This document shows, in pieces, positions 17,676 to 27,113 of a stretch of DNA of 64,000 bases. How positions within the stretch are numbered: position 1 is the stretch's first letter; every line of letters starts with the position of its first letter. Both the position numbers and the translations under genes were made by a program. The DNA comes from DATJGR01 sp963812255. Lineage in GTDB: Bacteria > Pseudomonadota > Gammaproteobacteria > Pseudomonadales > Azotimanducaceae. The stretch lies in assembly GCA_963812255.1 (NCBI GenBank), contig CAWEUM010000003.1, positions 558,001 through 622,000 on the forward strand. The letters run 5' to 3'. The notes beneath the pieces were generated by a model. The model saw only the letters and a list, made by a program, of their open reading frames with translations, searched no databases and had not been told where the DNA came from.

Positions 17676-18619
17676 CAGACTCCCAGCTTCGCGCGCGGAT
17701 TGAACGATCGCATTTCCTTCGCCATCTGCTCGTACAACGCCTTCGCCGCTGCGTTGTCGGCAGGCGGCGCCTCGATGCGTAATACCACGTAAAAGTCACC
17801 CGGCGTGCTGCCTGGCAGACCACGGCCTCTCAGGCGCATCTTGCGGCCTGCGCCGGAGCCCGCCGGGATCTTCATCTCGACGATGCCACCTGGCGTGGGG
17901 ACCTTCACCGATGCGCCGAGTGCCGCTTCCCACGGCGTGACCGGGACGTCGAGATAGACATCGCGTTCGTCGACCCGATAGTGCTTGTGCGGCCGGAATT
18001 CGATTTCGAGAAACAGATCGCCCGCTTTGCCCTGACCAACGCCCGGGGTGCCCTGCCCCGCAAGCCGCAGATGCTGGCCCGCCCGAATGCCTTTCGGAAT
18101 CGTCACATTGAGGGTGCGCTCGCGCGTCACAACGTGTCCTTGCGGATCGACTTCGGGGACGCGCAACGTGATCGCGCGGGTCGCGCCGGTGTAGGCGTCC
18201 TCCAAATCGATGAGCACCCGGGCATGGTGATCCTGACCATGCGCATGAAACCCGTCGCGCCCGGCACGACCAAACCCGCCGCGACCGAACAGAGATTCGA
18301 AAAAATCGCTGAACTGCGCCGAATCGCCGCCCGTGAAACCACCACCGGTAAACTCGAAGCCGTTGTCCCAGTCCGGCGGCGGGCGAAATTCCTGGCCCTG
18401 CTTCCAGTTCGCACCGAGTTGATCGTAGGCCGCGCGCTTTTCGGCATCCTTCAATACTTCATATGCCTCGCCCAATTCCTTGAAGCGCACTTCCGCGTCG
18501 GATTCCTTGCTGACGTCGGGGTGATACTTGCGCGCGAGTTTTCGATACGCACGCTTGATCTCGTCCTGCGTCGCGTCACGCAGAACGCCCATGATCGCAT
18601 AGTAGTCCTTGAATTCCAT
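17675..18619 (-). CDS. cbpA: CbpA-type DnaJ co-chaperone
   Basis: 314 residues. The J domain (1-70) has the HPD motif at 33-35 (RKYHPDVSKESD). A Gly/Phe-rich linker follows (GFEFTGGGFTGGDSAQF, GRGGFGRAGRDGF), then the two C-terminal beta-sandwich substrate-binding domains (VTIPKGIRAGQHLRLAGQG; LGASVKVPTPGG; KMRLRGRGLP). There is no zinc-finger region, so it belongs to the CbpA rather than the DnaJ class. It works with DnaK on unfolded proteins and in stationary phase. The ATG at 18619 is used; the upstream frame is not J-domain. It forms an operon with cbpM. Confidence 0.95.
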   Translation of the reverse strand: MEFKDYYAIMGVLRDATQDEIKRAYRKLARKYHPDVSKESDAEVRFKELGEAYEVLKDAEKRAAYDQLGANWKQGQEFRPPPDWDNGFEFTGGGFTGGDSAQFSDFFESLFGRGGFGRAGRDGFHAHGQDHHARVLIDLEDAYTGATRAITLRVPEVDPQGHVVTRERTLNVTIPKGIRAGQHLRLAGQGTPGVGQGKAGDLFLEIEFRPHKHYRVDERDVYLDVPVTPWEAALGASVKVPTPGGIVEMKIPAGSGAGRKMRLRGRGLPGSTPGDFYVVLRIEAPPADNAAAKALYEQMAKEMRSFNPRAKLGV

Positions 18620-18673
18620 CGCAGTGTCTGGACGACGAGCCGATCGCTCCCGCAAGAACGACCGGCTGGCGGC

Positions 18674-19429
18674 CTAGTTGATGATCACCTCCACGCGACG
18701 GTTCTGTTGCCGACCTGCGGCGGTGTCATTGCTCGCAACGGGCTTGCTCGAACCAAGACCGGTTGCAACAACCCGTTCCGGCGCAACGCCTTTCGCCAGC
18801 AGCGCAGTGCGCACCGCGTCGGCACGATCCTGTGACAAATACAGGTTCGTGGTGTCGCTGCCGGTGCTGTCGGTATGCCCCTCGATGACTACACCCGCAT
18901 TCGGGTTCGCCTGCAGATAGATTGCGAGCCTGTTGATCGAATCCATCGCACCCGCCATCAGATCGGCCTTCCCAGTCGCGAACAACACATTTCCCAACGT
19001 GACGACTGTGCCGCGGTCGGTCTGTTTCGCTTTCAGCGCGGCCAGCTGTGCCTGCGAAGCCGCCAGTTCGGCGTCTCGCATCTCCAACTGAACGCTGTCC
19101 TTGACGGTGTTCAGTTGAGCAATCTGCGCCTCCGCTGCTTTGCGCTTTGCAACGGCTTCGGCAACCTGCACCTGGGAATTCGCTACGTAGGCGAGCGAAT
19201 TCATGTCATCCAGACTTTCGGCCGCGGCCGCCTGATTCAATGTCGCGTTGGCCTCGTTGAGATTCCCCGATGCGTATTTGAGTACATCCGTATTGGCCTT
19301 GGCCTTCTCGTATGCCGCCTGCGCTTCCTGCAATGCGGACGAGGGCTTCGGCACCGAGGCACAGCCGGCGACGAACATCGCAATCACCACACCGGTTGCC
19401 CAGAAAATTCGATTCAGTTTCATATCCAT
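18674..19429 (-). CDS. OmpA family lipoprotein with DUF4398-type coiled region
   Basis: 251 residues. A lipoprotein signal ends at the lipobox VAGC (about residues 21-24), followed by a helical, Ala/Gln/Glu-rich stalk (ALQEAQAAYEKAKANTDV ... EAVAKRKAAEAQIAQL) of the DUF4398 type. The C-terminal OmpA peptidoglycan-binding domain follows (VLFATGKADLMAGA, VVIEGHTDSTGS, LSQDRADAVRTAL, NRRVEVII). It is expected to tie the outer membrane to the peptidoglycan. Start ATG at 19429 with AAGGAA 5 bases before; an ATG two codons later is also possible. The shorter DUF4398 lipoprotein gene lies 20 bases upstream, so they form a two-gene unit. Confidence 0.9.
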   Translation of the reverse strand: MDMKLNRIFWATGVVIAMFVAGCASVPKPSSALQEAQAAYEKAKANTDVLKYASGNLNEANATLNQAAAAESLDDMNSLAYVANSQVQVAEAVAKRKAAEAQIAQLNTVKDSVQLEMRDAELAASQAQLAALKAKQTDRGTVVTLGNVLFATGKADLMAGAMDSINRLAIYLQANPNAGVVIEGHTDSTGSDTTNLYLSQDRADAVRTALLAKGVAPERVVATGLGSSKPVASNDTAAGRQQNRRVEVIIN

Positions 19430-19449
19430 GGCGATTCCTTTAGCCGTTT

Positions 19450-19845
19450 TCAATTGGTCGACCGCGCGCGGTCGATCTCGCTTCGCAGTACCTTGATGCT
19501 TGAATCGAGATCACTGGCAGCCTGCTGCGCCTGGATCGCACTCGCCTGCGCGCTCGCAAGTTCCGCATCGGCTTGTGCCTGTTCCGCCAGATTACGTGCC
19601 TCAGCGTATTGCTTGTCGGCGATCGCCTTCTCGGCCCGCGCCAGCTTTGTGTGGGCGCGGTCGACCAGCACCGGCGACAGGTTCCTCGCGCTGGTACCTT
19701 CGAGATTCCTGATGGTGGTGCGCGCGCTCGCCATCTGCGCAACGGGCTCGGGGATACTGCTGCAGGCTGCCGCCACGCAGACAATGCCCACAAACAGCCA
19801 GACGCGAGCGAGAAGCCCCGCTGTGGATTTGTGTTTCAGATTCAT
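19450..19845 (-). CDS. DUF4398 domain lipoprotein
   Basis: 131 residues. A basic start and hydrophobic stretch (GLLARVWLFVGIVCVA) end at the lipobox AAAC-SS, followed by an almost wholly helical domain with Ala-rich heptads (KLARAEKAIADKQYAEARNL, AEQAQADAELASAQASA) characteristic of DUF4398. It has no OmpA domain. The partner gene downstream repeats the same helical stalk and adds an OmpA domain, which suggests the two assemble through their coiled regions. The ATG at 19845 has AAGGAG about 11 bases upstream. The function of DUF4398 is not known. Confidence 0.87.
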   Translation of the reverse strand: MNLKHKSTAGLLARVWLFVGIVCVAAACSSIPEPVAQMASARTTIRNLEGTSARNLSPVLVDRAHTKLARAEKAIADKQYAEARNLAEQAQADAELASAQASAIQAQQAASDLDSSIKVLRSEIDRARSTN

Positions 19846-19944
19846 TTGAAGAGACGCTCCTTTGGGTTTCGGCAAACCGGACATCCGCCTGCCCGGGATG
19901 CGTATCGTTGCAAATTGGGCAGGGCCGCGCCATAGGCTCGGCGT

Positions 19945-21027
19945 TCACGCCGTCGGCGGCGCTGGTATCTGATCCCGCACCAGCATCGCGATCAACGTGA
20001 TGATCGTCATCGGCAACACGAAGCCGATCATGATGGCCGAGTACTGCGGGAGTGCATCGTGGCTGCGTGCGTCGAGGATCAGATACGCAACGTATGCCCC
20101 ATAGTACGCCACGAACAACAATCCCTTGAGCCGGCCGATGCGGCGACCTGCGATGAACACCGGCAGGCACGCAAGCGCCACCGCGCACATCACCCAGATA
20201 TCGAAATTCATCGCGGGCGCCGGAATCGTCAGCCCTGCGCTGCCCACAAGACCCGAAATGCCCAGACCACCCAAAATGTTGAAGGTGCTGCTGCCGACCG
20301 CGTCGCCGATCGCAATATCGGGCGCGCCGCGGCGCGCAGCAAGAACGGAGGTCGCGAGTTCGGGCATCGACGTACCCGCCGCGATGATCGTCAACCCAAT
20401 CACCAGATCGCTGACACCTAATGCGTGCGCGAACGCAACGGAGGCATCGACCAGCCAGTTCGATCCCACGACCAGCAGACCCATTCCGCCAACGATCAGC
20501 GCGAGTTGCACCGGCACCGATCGATCCCAGCCATGGTGTTCGACGGCGACGGCATACATTTGCTGTACGTTGTCCGCCTGCGCGCGCGATTGTCGCACCA
20601 GGAACACCACGTAGGCGATCAGCAACCCGAGCAGGACGGCTGCGTCAATGCGGCTCAGACGCTCGTCGAGCATCATCACGAGCAGCAGCAGCGACGCGCC
20701 GATCATGATCGGCACCTCCTGTCGAACCAGTTGGGTGTGAACAGACAACGGTACGACCAACGCGCCCAGACCGACGATCATCAGGATATTGAAGATATTG
20801 CTGCCAATGACGTTGCCAACCGCGATGTCGGTGGTACCTCGTACCACGGCGCCGACCGAAACGGCGACCTCGGGGGCACTGGTACCGAACGCCACAATCG
20901 TCAAGCCGACCACCAGCGGCGACAGCCCGAGCGACAATGCGATACGCGACGCGCCGTGGACAAGCGCCTCCGCGCCCGCCAGCAGTGCCGCGAGGCCCGC
21001 GACAAACAACAGCGTGTGTTGGAGCAT
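19945..21027 (-). CDS. calcium/sodium antiporter (CaCA superfamily)
   Basis: 360-residue membrane protein made of two inverted repeats of five helices. Both alpha repeats are visible: SLGLSPLVVGLTIVAFGTSAPE and GNVIGSNIFNILM in the first half, then LIGLTIIAAGTSMPEL and GDAVGSSTFNILGGLG in the second. The acidic residues in GTSAPE and GTSMPE bind the cations. This is the YrbG-like group of inner-membrane Ca2+/Na+ (or K+) exchangers. The gene sits 15 bases downstream of an SDR gene on the same strand. No strong ribosome site is seen before the ATG. Confidence 0.93.
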   Translation of the reverse strand: MLQHTLLFVAGLAALLAGAEALVHGASRIALSLGLSPLVVGLTIVAFGTSAPEVAVSVGAVVRGTTDIAVGNVIGSNIFNILMIVGLGALVVPLSVHTQLVRQEVPIMIGASLLLLVMMLDERLSRIDAAVLLGLLIAYVVFLVRQSRAQADNVQQMYAVAVEHHGWDRSVPVQLALIVGGMGLLVVGSNWLVDASVAFAHALGVSDLVIGLTIIAAGTSMPELATSVLAARRGAPDIAIGDAVGSSTFNILGGLGISGLVGSAGLTIPAPAMNFDIWVMCAVALACLPVFIAGRRIGRLKGLLFVAYYGAYVAYLILDARSHDALPQYSAIMIGFVLPMTIITLIAMLVRDQIPAPPTA

Positions 21028-21042
21028 GTTGAACGCTTGTTG

Positions 21043-21909
21043 TTACAGCCGCCGGAGTTCGGGTGGTTGGCCGGTGCTGCCTTTGGTGACGCCCGACACC
21101 TTCGACGTGCGCGCCGAGACGCGCGCGAACTTCTTCGACAACTCCGGTCCCGCCGCAGTCAGGCCGCCATCGACGATCAACGCTTCACCGGTCACGAACT
21201 CCGCGTCGTCGCTCGCCAGAAACAGCGCCGCACCGGCAATGTGATCGCCGCGCCCGTAGTCTGGCCACGGTTGCGACTTGGCGAACGCAGCTTGTGTGCC
21301 CTCGCGATTGGCACCCTCCGCAAGCGGCGTGACGATGAACCCCGGACAGATCGCGTTGACTCGAATGCGGTCGGCGGCAAGTTCGACCGCGGCGGATTGG
21401 CTGAGGCTGATCACCGCCGCCTTCGCAGCCGAGTACACCATCGGTCCAGCGTCTCCGCTCAATCCGGCAATCGACGCGGTATTGATGATCGACCCACCGT
21501 GGCCTTGCGCTCGCATGATGCGCGCGGCGTGTTTGATGCCGAGAAACACGCCCTTTGCAAGCACATCGAACGTGTAATCCCAATCGTCGACCGAGGTTTC
21601 CGTCAACGGGCCGATCGCGCCGCCGACGCCGGCATTGTTGAAGACGATGTCCAGCCGCCCGAATGCGTCGACGGCACAGCGCAGCATCGCTTCGATGTCT
21701 GCTTCGCTGGCGACATCGGTACGAATGAAACGCACCGTTTCGGAAAATCCTCGGCGCGACGCCTCCGCCACGGTGTCCGCGCCGGTTGCCGCGTTGAAGT
21801 CGGCCACCACCACGCGAGCACCTTCGGCAAGAAAGCGCAACACAGTCGCCCTGCCCATGCCGCTGGCGCCGCCGGTGACGACCGCCACCTTGTTCTGCAG
21901 ACGCGTCAT
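21043..21909 (-). CDS. SDR family oxidoreductase
   Basis: 288-residue classical SDR with TGGASGMG near residues 12-19, an acidic VVADFN after beta-2 (NAD preference), NNAGVGGA, the active-site Ser in INTASIAGL and YSAAK as Tyr/Lys pair. The C-terminal extension past the standard VDGGLT end (about 25 residues, basic, ending TGQPPELRRL) is longer than usual. The substrate is unknown. It lies downstream of the AddA-like gene (46 bases) and just upstream of the antiporter, so it may be read from the same transcript as the whole minus-strand block. Confidence 0.9.
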   Translation of the reverse strand: MTRLQNKVAVVTGGASGMGRATVLRFLAEGARVVVADFNAATGADTVAEASRRGFSETVRFIRTDVASEADIEAMLRCAVDAFGRLDIVFNNAGVGGAIGPLTETSVDDWDYTFDVLAKGVFLGIKHAARIMRAQGHGGSIINTASIAGLSGDAGPMVYSAAKAAVISLSQSAAVELAADRIRVNAICPGFIVTPLAEGANREGTQAAFAKSQPWPDYGRGDHIAGAALFLASDDAEFVTGEALIVDGGLTAAGPELSKKFARVSARTSKVSGVTKGSTGQPPELRRL

Positions 21910-21955
21910 CTCGAGTTTCTCCTTTTGACCTGCGAATGAAGCATTGGTGAAGTGC

Positions 21956-24900
21956 TCAACGGTGCTTCGAATCGATGCGGATCATTCCGCCGCTGACTGG
22001 AAAGTGAATCCACGCCGACGGCGCCAGTCGAACATTCGCCGCCGCGAGCATGGACCGATATTGCTCAATCTGGCCCGAATGCGCCAACGCCTCGCGCGTC
22101 CATTCCGATTTGGGACGCGGTGACGACTTGTGATCGATGACGATCCATCCATCTGCAGTTTCGACCAACGCGTCTATCCAGCCACGCAATGTCTGCCCGT
22201 TGGCAAGCGTCTGTGCAAGCGGCAGCTCGGCCAGAATGCGGATCGGCCGGAATCGCGCGCTGACGAACGCGACGAACCTTCGCGCGCAATCGACCGCGGC
22301 TTCGGCCGCGACGCATGCGTCCACATCGAAGCCCTTCAGCACGGCACGCGCGCGTTCGATCGCATCGTCACGATTCGGGTTGACGAGTTCAGCGGCGATG
22401 ATGCGGTGCAACGCCGAACCGATCGGCGTCATGTCGTCCCCGTGCACCGCGACGCGCCCGCCCAAGTCCACAACGTCGCCAATCGTGGCGCTGTGGAGCG
22501 GCTCGGCGCTCGACGGGCTCAGCGTTTCGCGCAACCCTGCCTCGGCGCGCGGACGCCATGCAAACCACGTTGGCGAATAGGCCAATGGCCGCGGCACAAC
22601 GCCGTCGTTCGGCAACATACTGGCTGCATCGCCGCCAGGCAATGACGATTCAGACGAAAACGCATTCAACCAGGCATCGGCTCTGAGTTGCTTGTCCGGT
22701 AACGCGACAACCAGCATATCGCGCGCCCGCGTCATGCCGACATACGCGAGCCGGCGCTCCTCTGACGCGCTCGCGCGGTCGCAATCACGCGCCTCGTCAC
22801 TTGCGTTTATGGCGTCGAGGATCGGGATGCCCTGTTTGTTGTCTGCAAAAATACGTGGCCAGAACCGGACCGTACGATGCATGAGCGGATCGCCGAGATC
22901 GAACGGTGCGGTCAAACGCACCCGCACATCCCACAGATTGCTGCGCGACGGTGCATCGAAGTCCACGACAATCACAACCGGCCATTCCAATCCTTTCGCT
23001 TTGTGATAGGTCAGCACGTGAACCGCGTCCCCGGTCGTGACCGTCGGCTGAAGATCGAGTTCCGGCGAATGTGGATGTTTCATCCAGAACAGAAACCCGG
23101 CCAAGGTCGCGGCCTCGTGCTGCGCGGCGCAGTAACCTTCGTATTGAACCCCCAGATTCAGAAACGCATCGAGGTTGCGCTGGCGCTGCGCTGCCTTCAT
23201 CGCATCCGGACCCCAGCCGGCGATCACCTCTCTGACGCCGATGTCGTTCAGCACCCGTGCGACGGTCTCCACCGGCGACTGGAACGCGACACCGCTGCGC
23301 AGCTCGGCTAACCGTTTCACGATGGGGTGGGTTGCTTCGAGCCATTCGGCGGAGTGACCGCCGCCCTCGAGATAAGTCAGTCGATCCGCCAACCACTGCT
23401 CCGGATCGACACCGTCTGAAAATGCTACGATTTCCGCGGTGGCAAGTGTGTCGGTGCGGTCCGTGAGGCGGCGCAGACACGCTTTCGCGAAGCATACCTC
23501 CGGGACTGCAAGCAACCCCTGCAGCGACATTTTCATCGGAACGCGCGCGGTCTGAAGTGTTCGGGCAATGTCTTCCACGTGTGGATTCGTGCGCGCCAGC
23601 ACCGCGATGTCTCCGAAGCGGAGCGGGCGCGGCGCGCCGGCTTGGGGATCGACGATTTGGGTCCGATCCGCCACCAGGTTCGCGATGCCGCGCGCGATCG
23701 CGTTGTATTGCGCTTCCTGCTTGCCGGGGGCGCGCCATTGCACGATCGCCGGATCACTCTGCAGGACCTCTTCGCGCTGCGCGCGCAGAACGACTTCCTC
23801 CGGCGCAATGCCGTCGGCCGCAAACGCATCGCCAAAGACCCGATTCAAATGGGCCAGCAACGTCGGGCGCGCTCGCCACGATGCCTCGAGCACGTCGGTG
23901 CGCGCATCGCGCTGTGCGAACCCGGCCAGCGTCGCGAACACCAGATCAGGGTCGCATCCGCGGAACGCATAGATCGCCTGCTTGACGTCACCAACGAATA
24001 TCGTTCGATCCGCCAGCCGCGCCAGCTTCACGAACAGCGCGAGCTGCATCGGATTGGTATCCTGGAATTCGTCGACGAGCAGCAACTCGAGCTCATCCTC
24101 GAGACGCTCGGCGATGCTCGAATTGTCGAGCGCGCGCAACGCGAGTCGTTCCATGTCCGTGAAATCGATCAGACCGCGTTCGGTTTTCAAGTGCTGGAAG
24201 CGCCCGAGCGTCGCGGCGGCGATCGCGTAGACGCGTTCGATGTACTCGCGGATGTCTCGCTGGTAGTCGGGGTGTACCGCGTAGCTCAGTGCCGCCGCGC
24301 GAACGCCCGCGGCATGCGGATCACTCTTCTTCGCCGCCTTCTTTTTGCTCAGTGTCAGCCACAGCGACCATGCGCAATCCTGCTGGCGCAGCAGATGACG
24401 CGCGTTGTTCAAGGCATCCAGATAGTCGCTGGTACCCTTGGTGGTATCGAAGCTCACGTCGATTGCGGCGCGAGCCGAATCGACCGCGCGAATCAGCTTG
24501 GCGCAATGATCGGCGTGCTCCGTTTTTGGGAAAAATTCGAGCAGGCTGTCGGCGCTCTCGACTCCCATCGCAATCAACGCCGGTGAATCGATGTCGTTGT
24601 CGCGGGCGCGGTCCGCGAGTTTCTTCACGTCGTCCTGCCAGCGTTCGATCGACAGTCGCGCCGCGAGTACATTCATCTTGCGCACTTGATCGAGATCGGT
24701 CGTCTCGTCGAGCGCCTGATAGAACAGACGCTGATCTTCGACGCCGAGCACATTCAGCGCGGGCGACAGACCGAGTTCGAACGCGAAGCGCTTCAACAAG
24801 CGTTCGCAGACGCTGTGCACGGTGCCGATCAAAGCCTGCGACATCTGCTCCGCGCGCTGCGCCTCGCCGCTTCGGATCAAGCGTTCGCGCACGCGGTCCT

Positions 24901-25066
24901 GCAGCTCTCCGGCGGCCTTGACCGTAAACGTGGTGCCGATGACGCCTGACGGCTTCACGCCGTCGCGCAAAGCGCGTTCGAGTTCTTCCGTTAGCCGATA
25001 TGTCTTGCCGCTGCCGGCGCCGGCCCTGATGAACGTAACGTGTGAAAAGTCGGCCTGGAGCATCAT
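21956..25066 (-). CDS. UvrD/RecB-type helicase-nuclease (AddA-like)
   Basis: 1036 residues. An SF1 helicase core with Walker A AGAGSGKT (15-22), Walker B DEFQD (332-336), motif III (IFVGDVKQAIYAFRG) and motif VI (LAYVGMTRARDML, about 770-785). A RecB-like nuclease domain at the C-terminus carries GWIDAL and IVIDHKSS (about 970), giving the D...D-x-K signature of PD-(D/E)XK enzymes. This layout is that of AddA, which resects double-strand breaks together with AddB. An AddB-like gene lies 3.2 kb upstream (28224-30944) on the same strand. Start ATG-ATG 6 bases after the MFS stop, so the two are co-transcribed. Confidence 0.87.
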   Translation of the reverse strand: MMLQADFSHVTFIRAGAGSGKTYRLTEELERALRDGVKPSGVIGTTFTVKAAGELQDRVRERLIRSGEAQRAEQMSQALIGTVHSVCERLLKRFAFELGLSPALNVLGVEDQRLFYQALDETTDLDQVRKMNVLAARLSIERWQDDVKKLADRARDNDIDSPALIAMGVESADSLLEFFPKTEHADHCAKLIRAVDSARAAIDVSFDTTKGTSDYLDALNNARHLLRQQDCAWSLWLTLSKKKAAKKSDPHAAGVRAAALSYAVHPDYQRDIREYIERVYAIAAATLGRFQHLKTERGLIDFTDMERLALRALDNSSIAERLEDELELLLVDEFQDTNPMQLALFVKLARLADRTIFVGDVKQAIYAFRGCDPDLVFATLAGFAQRDARTDVLEASWRARPTLLAHLNRVFGDAFAADGIAPEEVVLRAQREEVLQSDPAIVQWRAPGKQEAQYNAIARGIANLVADRTQIVDPQAGAPRPLRFGDIAVLARTNPHVEDIARTLQTARVPMKMSLQGLLAVPEVCFAKACLRRLTDRTDTLATAEIVAFSDGVDPEQWLADRLTYLEGGGHSAEWLEATHPIVKRLAELRSGVAFQSPVETVARVLNDIGVREVIAGWGPDAMKAAQRQRNLDAFLNLGVQYEGYCAAQHEAATLAGFLFWMKHPHSPELDLQPTVTTGDAVHVLTYHKAKGLEWPVVIVVDFDAPSRSNLWDVRVRLTAPFDLGDPLMHRTVRFWPRIFADNKQGIPILDAINASDEARDCDRASASEERRLAYVGMTRARDMLVVALPDKQLRADAWLNAFSSESSLPGGDAASMLPNDGVVPRPLAYSPTWFAWRPRAEAGLRETLSPSSAEPLHSATIGDVVDLGGRVAVHGDDMTPIGSALHRIIAAELVNPNRDDAIERARAVLKGFDVDACVAAEAAVDCARRFVAFVSARFRPIRILAELPLAQTLANGQTLRGWIDALVETADGWIVIDHKSSPRPKSEWTREALAHSGQIEQYRSMLAAANVRLAPSAWIHFPVSGGMIRIDSKHR

Positions 25067-25072
25067 TCGGTG

Positions 25073-26428
25073 TTATTCGGGGGTTGGCTCGACCGGCGCT
25101 TCCGGCGCAATGTCATCGAGCGAACGGCCTGCCGTCTCGGGAAATAGGAACCAGATCGACAGCGGCGCCAGCACGCTCAGCGAGGCGACGATGAGAATCG
25201 CATTCCAGGTGCTGCCGGCAAAGTCGAATAGCGCCGATACCAGCAGCAGGCCGACGATTCCGCCCGAGACCGACGCGAGATTCGTCGCGCCTGCAGCAGA
25301 GGAGCGCATCGAGGTCGGGAACAGTTCCGCCCGATACGTCGACAGCGTGACGTCGCCGCCCATCGAGAAGAACGTCACCGCGATCCAGATCACCGGCAGG
25401 AACAAGCCGCCGATCGAGTAGAACGCCATAACCGCGGCGCAATAGCCGAGACCGAACAGCGCGCCGGTCGGACGCCGTCCGAAACGATCGCTGAGCCAAC
25501 CCGACACTGGATTACCGATGATCGCAAGTGCACCGCCAATGAACGTCAGCGTGGCAACCTGGGAGGGGGCCCAGCCATGCACGTCCTGCAAATATTTCGG
25601 CGAGAAGGTGCCTGCCGAACTGCCGGCCATGCTGAGAAAGAAAAACGTGCCCGCCAGCACTGCAAACGTGCGTGGGTGTTCGCGCGCCGCACGCCAGATA
25701 TTGGCAAAAACCGGCGCGGGTGTGCCGTGCTGCGCGCGTACCTGTTCCAGATGTGCGAACTGTCCGGTTTCCGGCAGCAAGCGCCGCCAGTACGCAATGA
25801 AGCACAGCGGAATCACGCCAATCGCGTACAGCGCGCGCCACCCGAACGGCAATATGTCGACGAAACCGAACATCAGCGCGGCAAAGCCCGCGCCGCACGC
25901 CTGTATCGCGGCGGCGGCACCGATTCCCCATGCGCGATGCTCGGCCGGAAATTCCTCGACGATGACGACAGTCGCAAGCAATCCTTCCGCCACCGCAAAA
26001 ATTCGCGCCAGAAATTGCAGCACCACGAACGCTTCGACATTTGGCGACAGCGCCGTCATCGCCGTCGTCACGGTGTAACCGATGATCGTCGCGAGAAGGA
26101 CCCTACGCCGACCCAGCCGGTCCGCGAACGGCACGATGAACAGCGCCAGCAACGCACCGCTGCGCACGAACGACAACATCGTGCCGAGGGAGCTCTCTTC
26201 GATGCCGAGACCGGCTTGAATCTGCTTCAGATTCAACGACATCAGAAACAGATCGTATGTCTCGAAAAACGAAACCGCGGCGACCAGGCCGAGCATGCGC
26301 CACTGCCGTTCCGTCAGCGGCGGCGCTCGACCGAGGAACCAGGTATGCCGGTACCAGCGCGGGGGTTTGGCCAGAACAGCGTCTGGGCCGCTCGTCTGGT
26401 GTCCGAGATCATTCACGTCGGTTTCCAT
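25073..26428 (-). CDS. MFS transporter (sugar/acid-porter type)
   Basis: 451 residues with 12 membrane segments. The loop after TM2 carries FADRLGRRRVLLATI (MFS signature), and the second half repeats it as LSDRFGRRPTGALFG. The C-terminus PETAGRSLDDIAPE is the PETxGxxLEE-type ending of the sugar-porter and metabolite:H+ symporter families (proP/shikimate-like). The N-terminal tail of about 45 residues is cytosolic. ATG at 26428 with AGGA 9 bases before; the longer frame to 26500 is rejected. It is the promoter-proximal gene of the unit that includes the AddA-like gene. The substrate is unknown. Confidence 0.87.
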   Translation of the reverse strand: METDVNDLGHQTSGPDAVLAKPPRWYRHTWFLGRAPPLTERQWRMLGLVAAVSFFETYDLFLMSLNLKQIQAGLGIEESSLGTMLSFVRSGALLALFIVPFADRLGRRRVLLATIIGYTVTTAMTALSPNVEAFVVLQFLARIFAVAEGLLATVVIVEEFPAEHRAWGIGAAAAIQACGAGFAALMFGFVDILPFGWRALYAIGVIPLCFIAYWRRLLPETGQFAHLEQVRAQHGTPAPVFANIWRAAREHPRTFAVLAGTFFFLSMAGSSAGTFSPKYLQDVHGWAPSQVATLTFIGGALAIIGNPVSGWLSDRFGRRPTGALFGLGYCAAVMAFYSIGGLFLPVIWIAVTFFSMGGDVTLSTYRAELFPTSMRSSAAGATNLASVSGGIVGLLLVSALFDFAGSTWNAILIVASLSVLAPLSIWFLFPETAGRSLDDIAPEAPVEPTPE

Positions 26429-26627
26429 TTGCGGCAATCCTCGTCGGCGGTTCTCACGGGTGTTCGGCCCAGCCGGTCCGTGCGGCTCGACACACTCCAC
26501 CCGAGCTCACACGATTCTTACACACCATCAGCCGCCGGGTGTCTCGGGGCCGCCGCCCGACGCTTTGCCTGTGCGGGCGCCTGTGCAATCCTCGTGTCCG
26601 GAAGTGCGGACCGGACGGTGCCATCGA

Positions 26628-27113
26628 ATGAACGCGATGTCGAATGCAGGCTGCTCGTTCGAAGCGCAGAACGCGACGCCGACATTCGGCAAAGGGCTCG
26701 CGGAGTACTTCGATGACAACCCGGAGCTCGTCCGCGGCAATGCGCTGTCGTCGTGCGATGCGCGACGATTCTTCGAATCGCATGACGCGGTCCACGTCGT
26801 CTATGGCTGCGGAACCTCGATGCCCGATGAAGCAGTGGTCAAGCTGTCGAGCATCTTCGGCACGACCGCCGGCATCCGCGTCCTAGAAGGCTATCGACTA
26901 CACGAGTTGCTGGATGTTTGCGGACGCTTGCCGATCGGCGACGCCCTGCGCGCAGTGGTGTGTTCGGCCGATCTCGTGCCGCGCACGATTCAGCGCTGCC
27001 GACGCCAGCGCCAGCGATGGCCGTGGGATGCTTTCGAAGGGCATCTGAACATGCCACTCGGCGAGCTGCGAGCCATGTTCGGGATCATCGCCGCACATCG
27101 CGATGCCACCTGA
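26628..27113 (+). CDS. Coq4-like small protein with HDxxH-x11-E motif
   Basis: 161 residues, soluble. It contains H52-D53-x-x-H56 followed after 11 residues by E68 (SHDAVHVVYGCGTSMPDE), the exact zinc-ligand spacing that defines the Coq4 family of ubiquinone biosynthesis. The surrounding sequence is only weakly Coq4-like and the protein is shorter than typical Coq4 (usually over 200 residues), so this is a motif-based guess. ATG at 26628 or 26637. The last 11 bases overlap the start of the lipoprotein hydrolase gene, so the two are coupled. It diverges from the MFS gene. Confidence 0.6.
   Translation: MNAMSNAGCSFEAQNATPTFGKGLAEYFDDNPELVRGNALSSCDARRFFESHDAVHVVYGCGTSMPDEAVVKLSSIFGTTAGIRVLEGYRLHELLDVCGRLPIGDALRAVVCSADLVPRTIQRCRRQRQRWPWDAFEGHLNMPLGELRAMFGIIAAHRDAT

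Noticed and set aside
20425..21939. 504-codon open frame on the plus strand
   Set aside because: Antisense to the antiporter and SDR genes, which both have full family motifs. The translation is dominated by Arg, Gln and His and looks like a shadow frame.
26295..26627. 5' extension of the Coq4-like gene frame
   Set aside because: Runs antisense into the MFS gene and is Arg/Pro-rich; ATG 26628 starts the protein-like part.
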